NCBI GenBank assembly: GCA_025358075.1
Contig: JANYKU010000088.1
Span: forward strand, 1-64,000
DNA length: 64,000 bases
From: Ilumatobacteraceae bacterium
GTDB lineage: Bacteria; Actinomycetota; Acidimicrobiia; Acidimicrobiales; Ilumatobacteraceae
Direction: 5' to 3'
Shown here: in pieces, positions 27,076-34,305 of the stretch
Layout of the letters: every line of letters starts with the position of its first letter
Position numbering within the stretch: the first letter of the stretch is position 1
Notes under the pieces: model-generated
Told to the model about the DNA's origin: nothing
Seen by the model: only the letters and a program-made list of their open reading frames with translations
Databases searched by the model: none
Made by a program: the position numbers and the translations under genes

Positions 27076-27855
27076 CTACGCGATCAGCTCCGGGAGCGGC
27101 ACCAGCTTCACGCCGGCCGCTTCCAGGGCGCGGCGTGTCTCGGAGGCGACTGCGTAGGCCGTTGGCTCGTCGCCGTGCACGCAAAGCGTGTCGATGCGCC
27201 GCGGGAGCTGCTTGCCGCTGGTCGAGAAGACCACCTGATCGCGAACCATCCTGACGGTTCGTTCGGCGGCGACCGCGGGATCGGTGATGACGGTGCCCGG
27301 GATCTTGCGCGACGCCAGGTTGCCGTCGTCGTCGTACATCCTGTCGACGAACGCTTCGCAGGCCACGCGCAAGCCGAGCTCGTTCCCGGCGCGCTCCATC
27401 TCCGATCCGGCAAGCGCGACATAGATCACCGAGCTGTCAACGGCTTTGATCGCCCGCCCCACGGCCATGGCGTAGTCGGGCATCTCTGCGGCCATGTTGT
27501 TCAGCGCCCCGTGCGGCTTCAAGTGCGTCACGGTTTCGCCGAAGTAGGACGCGATCGCCTGCAATGCCCCAAGTTGATAGGCGACCAGCAGCTCGAGGTC
27601 GCGCGGCGCCATGTCGATGCGTCGCCGGCCGAACCCCCACAGATCGTCGAACCCGGGATGGGCCCCGATGCTGACGCCGGCCTGATGCGCTCGTTCGACG
27701 ACTCGGTACATCACGTTGGGGTCGCCGGCGTGCTTGCCACACGCGACGCTCGCCGAACCGATGATCGAGAGTATGGCTTCGTCGTTGCCGATGTCGTAGG
27801 CACCGAACCCCTCCCCCATGTCGGCGTTCAGGTTCACCTTCATTTGTGATTCCAT
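27076..27855 (-). CDS. pxpA: LamB/YcsF-family protein (5-oxoprolinase subunit A type)
   Basis: PxpA is one of three subunits of prokaryotic 5-oxoprolinase, which opens 5-oxoproline to glutamate with ATP. The protein starts with VNLNADMGEGFGAYD, followed by SASVACGKHAGDPNVM, SIGAHPGFDDLWGFGRR, ETVTHLKPHGALNN and DTLCVHGDEP, all LamB/YcsF signatures. No pxpB or pxpC partner is nearby. The ATG at 27855 is favoured by AAGGGGA six bases before it and overlaps the end of the molybdenum-hydroxylase gene by 16 bases; ATG at 27843, in ATGA overlap, is the alternative. Being the last gene of the operon, it may act on a ring-opened product of that pathway. Confidence 0.87.
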   Translation of the reverse strand: MESQMKVNLNADMGEGFGAYDIGNDEAILSIIGSASVACGKHAGDPNVMYRVVERAHQAGVSIGAHPGFDDLWGFGRRRIDMAPRDLELLVAYQLGALQAIASYFGETVTHLKPHGALNNMAAEMPDYAMAVGRAIKAVDSSVIYVALAGSEMERAGNELGLRVACEAFVDRMYDDDGNLASRKIPGTVITDPAVAAERTVRMVRDQVVFSTSGKQLPRRIDTLCVHGDEPTAYAVASETRRALEAAGVKLVPLPELIA

Positions 27856-30167
27856 GATTTTCCCCTTGTTGTGTCGATGAGCCCGAGCACTCGCTCTGGG
27901 GTCATGGGAAGACGTGTCGGTCGAGCGCCGATGGCATTGGTGATCGCGTTGGCCAAGGCGGGCGCAGATGGCCCGATCGGTGGCTCGCCGATGCCTCGAG
28001 CGCCGAACGGGCCGCGACCCTCACCACTCTCGACGACCTCGGCTTCGATGTCGGGATAGTCGGAAGCGTTGGGGATGAGGTAGTTGGTGAACAGCGTCGA
28101 GTTGTTCACCCCTTGATCGAGCACGATCTCTTCCGTGAGGGCGTAGCCGATGCCCTGCATCGCGCCGCCCTGGATCTGGCCCTCGACCCGCATCGGGTTG
28201 ATCGCCCGCCCGACGTCGTGCACGGCGATGTAACGCAGCACTTTCACCTCACCTGTGTCGGTGTCGACCTCCACATCGGTGGCGTGCGTGCCGTAGGTGT
28301 AGTCGGGGAACGTGTCACCCTGCCCCAAGACTGGGTCGAACGTGCCGACGTCGGCATGCCAAACAGTCAGAATCGACGTGTCGACGCCGCGGCGGGCGCA
28401 CTCGCTGACGAGCTCTGCCAGGCTCAGACCCAATTCGGGGCCCAGTGATCCGCCGCCAATCGCGAGAACACGTCCGTCGACGTAGTCGAGATCGGTTGCA
28501 GCGCACCCGAGGAGCTGGGCGGCCACCGGATCCAGCCGGCCACGGAGGTCTGTCGCCGCAGCCAGCGTTGCGTTGCCCGACATGTACAACTGGCGAGTGG
28601 CAAACGTGCCTCCGGCCGGAGGCGTGAGGGCCGTGTCGCCGATGTAGACGCTGACCATGGCGAGTGGAACGCCGAGCACCTCGGAGGCGATCTGGCACAG
28701 GCTTGCCGCCTGCCCGGCGCCGAGGTCGGTCACTCCCGAACGGATGAGCAGGCTGCCGTCGGCCTGCAGCGTCAGCCAGGCCGACGCTTGGTCGCGAAAC
28801 CAGATTGTCCTGCCGTAGGGCTGCATGTTGCACGCGAACCCACGTCCGACAACCTTGTGCGGCGCCGAGGGAACTGGCAGCTCGCCCAGTCGGGCAAGCG
28901 CCCGGTCGAGCGTCTCGCCAACCGCGACGACGGTCTGCAGCGTCTCGCCGGTCGGGATGACATCGCCTTTCGACAGGAAGTTGCGGCGACGCAGCTCAGC
29001 CGGGTCGAGGTGCAGGGCTTCGGCGAGCCGATCCATCTGCGACTCGTAGGCGAAGGTGACCTGCATCGCCCCGAAGCCTCGGAAGGCACTCGTCGGCACG
29101 TTGTTGGTGAACACAGCGAGCGATCGCACATCGACATCGGCGATCTGGTACGGACCGCACGCGACCACCGCGGCCGCGAACACGATCCGTGCGCTGAGGT
29201 ACGGGTAGGCGCCGGCGTCGCCGATGATCTCCACCTGCTGAGCGGTGAGGCGTCCGTCGCTGGTCGCGCCGGTCTTGTAGCGCATGACCATCGGGTGGCG
29301 CTTGGTCGATGCCGCCAGCGACTCCTGCCGGTCCCAGATCATGCGCACCGGGCGGCGGGTGCTCCAGGCCAGCAATGCAAGGAACGGCTCGACGGTCATG
29401 TCTTCCTTGCCGCCGAACCCGCCACCCATGTAGGCGGCGACGACTCGCACCTTGTTGGAGGGAAGCCCGAGGATGCGGGCGATCTCCACCGCGTGCTCGA
29501 TGACTTGCGTGGACGCACGAATGGTGACCACATCGTCCTCGATCCACGCCACCCCGGTCTCGGGCTCGAGGTAGGCATGCTCGACGAGTTGCGTGACGTA
29601 CTCGCCTTCGACCACGACATCGGCGCGAGCGAAACCGAGCTGCGCGTCGCCTCGCGCGATGTGCCAGTTCACGAGCACGTTGCCCTCGTCATGAACCAGC
29701 GGCGACTCCGCTTCCATCGCCCCCAACGGATCGAACACTCCGGTGAGCTCGTCGTAGGTGATCACCACCAACTCTGCGGCGTGATCGGCGATCTGCTGCG
29801 TCTCCGCGGCGACGAGGGCGATCGGCTCACCGGTGTACCGAACGCGGTCCGAGGCGAGAATGGGCATCTCGATCGCCAACTCTCCGAGCCCGCCGCTTGC
29901 CCTCACGATCAGGCTGTTGTGGGGCACGTCGTCGGCCACGAGGATCGCCGCAACTCCCGGCAGGTCGCGTGCCGCGCCGAGATCGATCGACACGATGCGT
30001 GCCGACGGCACCGTCGAACGGATGACCCTGCCATGCAGCATCCCCGGCGGCTGATGGTCGGCCGCGTAGAGCATCGTGCCCTTGACCTTGTCGATGAAGT
30101 CGTGGTGAGCGTGGCGCTGCCCCACGACCCGACCCGTGCTCGTGCGCACGACTGCATCAGTGAGCAT
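27840..30167 (-). CDS. Xanthine dehydrogenase-family molybdopterin-binding large subunit
   Basis: A 775-residue catalytic subunit of a molybdenum hydroxylase, which oxidises aldehydes, purines or N-heterocycles with water. MLTDAVVRTSTGRVVGQRHAHHDF starts the first domain. The substrate-loop motif reads TSAFRGFGAMQV, as in xanthine-dehydrogenase-like enzymes and not AYxCSFR of CO dehydrogenase. The catalytic Glu is expected in GIGEPPIGPSAP. It is fed by the [2Fe-2S] and FAD subunits encoded upstream. The ATG at 30167 overlaps the end of the small-subunit gene by 11 bases; a longer open frame upstream is the shadow of that gene. Substrate not known. Confidence 0.9.
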   Translation of the reverse strand: MLTDAVVRTSTGRVVGQRHAHHDFIDKVKGTMLYAADHQPPGMLHGRVIRSTVPSARIVSIDLGAARDLPGVAAILVADDVPHNSLIVRASGGLGELAIEMPILASDRVRYTGEPIALVAAETQQIADHAAELVVITYDELTGVFDPLGAMEAESPLVHDEGNVLVNWHIARGDAQLGFARADVVVEGEYVTQLVEHAYLEPETGVAWIEDDVVTIRASTQVIEHAVEIARILGLPSNKVRVVAAYMGGGFGGKEDMTVEPFLALLAWSTRRPVRMIWDRQESLAASTKRHPMVMRYKTGATSDGRLTAQQVEIIGDAGAYPYLSARIVFAAAVVACGPYQIADVDVRSLAVFTNNVPTSAFRGFGAMQVTFAYESQMDRLAEALHLDPAELRRRNFLSKGDVIPTGETLQTVVAVGETLDRALARLGELPVPSAPHKVVGRGFACNMQPYGRTIWFRDQASAWLTLQADGSLLIRSGVTDLGAGQAASLCQIASEVLGVPLAMVSVYIGDTALTPPAGGTFATRQLYMSGNATLAAATDLRGRLDPVAAQLLGCAATDLDYVDGRVLAIGGGSLGPELGLSLAELVSECARRGVDTSILTVWHADVGTFDPVLGQGDTFPDYTYGTHATDVEVDTDTGEVKVLRYIAVHDVGRAINPMRVEGQIQGGAMQGIGYALTEEIVLDQGVNNSTLFTNYLIPNASDYPDIEAEVVESGEGRGPFGARGIGEPPIGPSAPALANAITNAIGARPTRLPMTPERVLGLIDTTRGKSWNHK

Positions 30168-30654
30168 CGATCGTCCCCGTTCCGAGCTCGCCAAGGTAGG
30201 TCTCGATCGCGTCGATGATCTTGGTGTAGCCCGTGCAGCGACACAGGTTGCCGACCAACTCGTGACGGATCTCATCGCGAGTCGCCGTCGGGTTTCGCCG
30301 GCCGAGGCTGACCGCGGTGAGGATGACTCCCGGCGTGCAGAACCCACATTGCGAACCGCCGAGCTGCAGCATGGTTCGCTGCAACGGGTGCAAGCCATCG
30401 GGGGCGCTGCCCTCCAGGCCACGTAGCGTCGTGATCTCGCGACCTGCCGCCTGCACGGCGAGCAACAGACAGGCGCTGACCGGATCACCGTCGATCAGCA
30501 CCGTGCAGGTACCGCAGACACCCTCGCCGCAGCCGTAGCGCACGTCGCTCATTCCCATGCGATCGTGCAGCACGTCGAGCAGCGTCTCCTCGGCCTTCAC
30601 ATCCAACTGCCGTCGTGACCCGTTGACGTGAAGGTCGACCTCGAACGTGCTCAT
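30157..30654 (-). CDS. [2Fe-2S] small subunit of molybdenum hydroxylase
   Basis: A 165-residue electron-transfer subunit with two iron-sulfur clusters. The first is the plant-ferredoxin type (CGEGVCGTC then C in SACLLL). The second lies in the C-terminal helical domain, CGFC ... CRCTGY, both standard for the CoxS/XdhC-small group. It passes electrons from the molybdenum site to FAD. It overlaps both its neighbours (the medium subunit start codon is ATGA with it, the large subunit by 11 bases), so the three are made in fixed ratio. Confidence 0.95.
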   Translation of the reverse strand: MSTFEVDLHVNGSRRQLDVKAEETLLDVLHDRMGMSDVRYGCGEGVCGTCTVLIDGDPVSACLLLAVQAAGREITTLRGLEGSAPDGLHPLQRTMLQLGGSQCGFCTPGVILTAVSLGRRNPTATRDEIRHELVGNLCRCTGYTKIIDAIETYLGELGTGTIDAH

Positions 30655-31523
30655 GACCGGGCCCTGTCCATTGCCTGTTGGAGGGCTCGGGCAGTGAGGA
30701 CCTCGATCAGCCGCAGACGGTACGAGGCTGACGCATGTACGTCGTCGGGCGGCTCGAAACGCGCCGCGATCTCCGCACCGAGCGATCGCAGTCGGGCATA
30801 CGGCAGCTCCTGGCCGATCAGCTCGTCGGTGAGCGAGGAATCGGCGAGCCTCGGCCGATCGGAGACTCCGGACAGGGCAACGCTGGCCCGCTTCACCGTG
30901 CTGGCGTCAGCTTCGAGCTCGACAAGCGCGGCGACGGCGACGATGGCGAAGTCGGAGGTGCGCCGCACCATCTCGACAAAGCTCACTCCGCTGCGGCCGT
31001 TCAACGCGGGGAGGCGGAGCTCGGTGAGCAACTCGCCCGGAGCGATCGACGTGGTGAGGTAGGAGACGAACAGATCGTCGACCGGCACGGTTCGGGAACC
31101 GGAAGCGGCCGTGAGCACTACTTCGCCACCGAGGCACAACGCAGCGGCACCGATCTCACTCGTCGGGTCGGCGTGAGCAAGGCTTCCGCCGACCGTGCCG
31201 CGATTGCGGACTCGAACGTTGCCGACGTGATGCACCGCATCGACGAGCATGGGCGCAGCGACGGCGACCAGTGGATCCGAGAGGATCTCGGCGTGCCGGG
31301 TGAGTGCCGGAAGGGTGAGCCAGCCACCGTTGGCCACCGGCCCGTCGTTGGGTACTCCGTTGATGTCGATCACGATCCCCGGCTGGACCAGTCGAAGGTT
31401 GAGCATGGGCACCAGACTCTGACCGCCGGCCAGAATGACCGCCGCGTCTCCGTATTCGCCGAGCGCCTCGATGGCCTCCGCGAACGTGCTCGGGGCGAGG
31501 TACTCAAACGGTGCCGATGCCAC
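30651..31523 (-). CDS. FAD-binding medium subunit of molybdenum hydroxylase
   Basis: A 290-residue flavoprotein subunit. ILAGGQSLVPMLNLRLVQPGIVIDIN is the pyrophosphate-binding region of the CoxM/XDH FAD family, and VRNRGTVGGSLAHADPTSEI is the second FAD motif. It is the first-translated of the three hydroxylase subunits and overlaps the small-subunit start by four bases. The upstream CoA-transferase gene ends 20 bases away. Confidence 0.94.
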   Translation of the reverse strand: MASAPFEYLAPSTFAEAIEALGEYGDAAVILAGGQSLVPMLNLRLVQPGIVIDINGVPNDGPVANGGWLTLPALTRHAEILSDPLVAVAAPMLVDAVHHVGNVRVRNRGTVGGSLAHADPTSEIGAAALCLGGEVVLTAASGSRTVPVDDLFVSYLTTSIAPGELLTELRLPALNGRSGVSFVEMVRRTSDFAIVAVAALVELEADASTVKRASVALSGVSDRPRLADSSLTDELIGQELPYARLRSLGAEIAARFEPPDDVHASASYRLRLIEVLTARALQQAMDRARS

Positions 31524-31543
31524 GAAGCCTCATTTGGGAGTCC

Positions 31544-32305
31544 TCATTGGTGAGCGTCCACTCCGGTGAGCTTCCGAAGCGTCTGCAACTCGACGCTTGT
31601 CGGCGGCGCGACCTGCCCGACGTCGGCCACGGTGGTCAGCTCGAACCCGGTCCTGCTGCGGACCTCGTCGATGGTGACGCCTTCCTGCAAGGCGCAGACG
31701 CGCATCTCCTTGCTGACCGGGTGGAAGTCGAACACGGCGAGCTCGGTCACCACCGCTGCGGGACCTCCCTGGCGCAGCCCGGCATCGCAACGCGTAGTGC
31801 CGCCGCTCAACCATCCGGGACTGGTGATGAAGTCGACCTTCTCGACGAATCGACGACTCTCGTGCGACGTGACGATGAGCAGTTTGTTGCACAGCGAGGC
31901 GATGTCGTTTGCACCACCCGAGCCCGGAAGCCGCACGGTGGGGTGGTCGTGGTCGCCGATGATGCTGCTGTTGATGTTTCCGAATCGGTCGACCTGCGCA
32001 GCACCGAGCACTCCGTAATCGAAGAAGCCGGCTTGCGCGTAGAGGAAGACATCGGTGATGTCGGTGAGCATCGGTGCTCCGAATGCGGCACGCATCTCGT
32101 TGGTGGACACGGGCAGGCTTCCATCACGGAACGTCACGCCGATGATTCCACCTTCGAGCACGACCGAGAGATGAGGCGCGTGAAGACGACGGGCGAGCGC
32201 GGACGCCACCAGCGGAGCGCCGACGCCGGCGAACACGACTCGATGGTCGTCGAGCATCCGGCTGATCGTGATCGTGCGCAGCTCCTCCGGGCTCGCCGGG
32301 CTCAT
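31544..32305 (-). CDS. CoA-transferase beta subunit (GctB/IpdB type)
   Basis: A 253-residue subunit of a class I (glutaconate-type) CoA-transferase or a related ring-opening hydrolase such as IpdAB of steroid degradation. Core elements are VVFAGVGAPLVASALA, SVVLEGGIIGVTFRDGS (Glu of the EGG motif is the catalytic candidate), LGAAQVDRFGNINSSIIG and GSGGANDIAS. The ATG at 32305 overlaps the alpha-subunit stop (ATGA), so the two are made in equal amounts. Whether this is a transferase or a hydrolase cannot be told from sequence alone. Confidence 0.9.
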   Translation of the reverse strand: MSPASPEELRTITISRMLDDHRVVFAGVGAPLVASALARRLHAPHLSVVLEGGIIGVTFRDGSLPVSTNEMRAAFGAPMLTDITDVFLYAQAGFFDYGVLGAAQVDRFGNINSSIIGDHDHPTVRLPGSGGANDIASLCNKLLIVTSHESRRFVEKVDFITSPGWLSGGTTRCDAGLRQGGPAAVVTELAVFDFHPVSKEMRVCALQEGVTIDEVRSRTGFELTTVADVGQVAPPTSVELQTLRKLTGVDAHQ

Positions 32306-33198
32306 GTGGTCATCTCCATCGCCTGTTGTTGCAACGCGGCCAGCCGATCTCTGCCGACGTGCTGAAGGAAGTCGTCGAACGTCGCTCGTGTGGTGACGTT
32401 CTCGCGCAGGTAGTGCTCCACCCCCGCTTGCGGACCTCGATCGCGTAGACCTTGCACATACGAGTCGAGGTGGGCCATGTCGGCCTCGTACAGCCCGTAG
32501 CACTCACCTGGGTACGCGCCGAACGGCTGATGCACGACGGCGTCGACCGTGAAGTGCGGGAGCATCGTGTCGGACGCGTTGCGCACGATCTCGGAAGTGT
32601 CGACGATCTGCTCAGCGGTCACCACCACGCGCTTGGCCGCACGAGCGATGTCGACGTCCATGTGTCGATAGCCCTCCACCTGAAGGTTGCCGAACTTGTC
32701 GGCGCGATGAACATGAAGGAAGGCAACGTCGGGCACCAGTGCCGGAACTGCGAGCAGTTCTTGTCCGGTGTACGGACATGTGACTCGCGCCGCCTTCGAG
32801 CGCGCCTCGAGATCGGACCCCATCATCGTCGCCGTGGGGAGAAACGGAACCCCCATGGCGCCGGCCTTGAAACGCAGGCCCAACGCCAGGTGGCTCCACT
32901 CCTCGTGGAAGGCGTGTCCCTGCTCGACGAGCATGCGCACCACCGGCGAGACCCCCCACTGCAGCCCCAGCCCGACCCAACTCGTGACGAGACCGTCGAC
33001 GCCGCCACTGACCATCAACAACTCGGCCTCGTAGCACGTCAACGAGCGAGTCAGCGTGAGCCCGCTCCGACCCGATCGCACCAGGGCGAAGATCAACGCC
33101 ATCGGGGTCCGCGAGAACAGGCTTCCACCGACGGCAACGAGATCGCCGTCGTGCACCTGAGCGACCGCCTCATCGGCGCTCATGACCTTGTCGGTCAT
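32302..33198 (-). CDS. CoA-transferase alpha subunit (GctA/IpdA type)
   Basis: A 298-residue partner of the beta subunit. DKVMSADEAVAQVHDGDLVAVGG is the typical start, then TLTRSLTCYEAELLMVSGGVDGL, PFLPTATMMGSD, DVAFLHVHRADKFGNLQVEGY and FGAYPGECYG. AAGGG seven bases before the ATG at 33198 was used to choose the start; the ATG at 33213, which overlaps the stop of the luciferase-like gene (TGATG), is the alternative. It sits between an oxidoreductase and the hydroxylase genes and probably activates or opens an acid produced by them. Confidence 0.9.
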   Translation of the reverse strand: MTDKVMSADEAVAQVHDGDLVAVGGSLFSRTPMALIFALVRSGRSGLTLTRSLTCYEAELLMVSGGVDGLVTSWVGLGLQWGVSPVVRMLVEQGHAFHEEWSHLALGLRFKAGAMGVPFLPTATMMGSDLEARSKAARVTCPYTGQELLAVPALVPDVAFLHVHRADKFGNLQVEGYRHMDVDIARAAKRVVVTAEQIVDTSEIVRNASDTMLPHFTVDAVVHQPFGAYPGECYGLYEADMAHLDSYVQGLRDRGPQAGVEHYLRENVTTRATFDDFLQHVGRDRLAALQQQAMEMTT

Positions 33199-33212
33199 CA
33201 GTCGGCCCTTCA

Positions 33213-34166
33213 TCACTTCGCCGTGTTGAGCTCGAGGAGCGGAAGGACCTCGGTGGCGATGGTTTCGATCTGGTCGATGCGGTAGTCGTCGGCAACGAAG
33301 ACGAGGTGCTGTGCACCGACGTCGAGGTGGCGTTGGATCTGCTCGGCACACTGCTCCGCAGTTCCGCGGATAGAGCTCTCCACCGTGGACTCACTCCACT
33401 CCGCGGTGTCGAAGTACTCACCGACGAAAGCCCGAACGCGGCGGTCGGCCGCCTCGTACGTGTCGTCGACACAGATCGGGAGTTGGGCAACGTTGGTGAG
33501 CGTGTCGGGGTCTCGGTCGAGCAGTTCGGCGAACGAGCGGATCGACGACCAGGCCCGGCTGAAACTCTCCGGTGTGTAGAAGTAGGTGATCCAACCGTCA
33601 CCCATCTTGGCGACGCGGCGCAGCACTCGATCGACGTAGCCACCGATCAGCACGCTCGGAGCAGGCTCTGGTCGTGGCGCCATCCGCACGTCTTTGAGAT
33701 GCCGATGCGAATACGTTCCCGACACCGACTCTTCAGTCCACAGCCGACGGAGCAGCTCGAGGTTCTCTTCGAAGATCCGCCCGCGCTCGGCGAACGGCGT
33801 ACCCGTTGCCTCGAACTCGCGCTGATACCAACCCGCCGCCACGCCCAACGACAGTCGTCCCTTGCACAGGAACTGCAGCGTCGCTGTCTCCTTGGCGAGG
33901 ACGACTGGGTCGCGGATCGGTAGGACGAGAACCCCGGTACCCAGCGTCACCCGTTCGGTGTGCGACGCGAGGAGAGCGATCGAGGCGAGCGCCTCGAAGA
34001 ACGGGAACGGGCGCCGAGAACCGAGGAAGAGGTGATCCCACACCCACAGCGAATCGAAGCCGAGGTGCTCAGCCGTCTGGGCGAATTCGACGAGCCCGTC
34101 GACCGTCGGCACCTTGGAAGCGGGCGTGAAGTTGCCGACCGCGAGCCCGAATGATGGATGCGTCAC
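33213..34166 (-). CDS. Luciferase-like (LLM) flavin/F420-dependent oxidoreductase
   Basis: A 317-residue TIM-barrel oxidoreductase of the bacterial-luciferase superfamily, many of which use coenzyme F420 in actinobacteria. Features: FGLAVGNFTPASKVPTVDGLVEFAQTAEHLGFDSLWVWDHLF, GTGVLVLPIRDPVVLAKE, GRLSLGVAAGWYQREFEATG and SVLIGGYVDRVLRRVAKMGDGW. The GTG at 34166 has GGCAGG six bases upstream; an ATG at 34202 has none. It is the first gene of the operon and probably carries out a reduction or monooxygenation step. Substrate unknown. Confidence 0.88.
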   Translation of the reverse strand: MTHPSFGLAVGNFTPASKVPTVDGLVEFAQTAEHLGFDSLWVWDHLFLGSRRPFPFFEALASIALLASHTERVTLGTGVLVLPIRDPVVLAKETATLQFLCKGRLSLGVAAGWYQREFEATGTPFAERGRIFEENLELLRRLWTEESVSGTYSHRHLKDVRMAPRPEPAPSVLIGGYVDRVLRRVAKMGDGWITYFYTPESFSRAWSSIRSFAELLDRDPDTLTNVAQLPICVDDTYEAADRRVRAFVGEYFDTAEWSESTVESSIRGTAEQCAEQIQRHLDVGAQHLVFVADDYRIDQIETIATEVLPLLELNTAK

Positions 34167-34305
34167 GAGATGCCTGCCACCTTGCGAGACACTAACCGGC
34201 AAGATCTCAGCGGGATCATCCGGCTAGGAAGCAGCGCCGGCGAACTCGTCGCACGCGCTGCTTTCCAAGCGCTGGCCCGATCGGCGCTAGCTACTGTGGC
34301 CCTCA

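Noticed and set aside
26128-27849. 573-codon plus-strand frame spanning argS, the tRNA gene and pxpA
   Set aside because: It reads through a tRNA and antisense of two genes; no protein motif.
28788-30218. 476-codon plus-strand frame over the molybdenum hydroxylase
   Set aside because: Antisense shadow of a gene with known active-site motifs.
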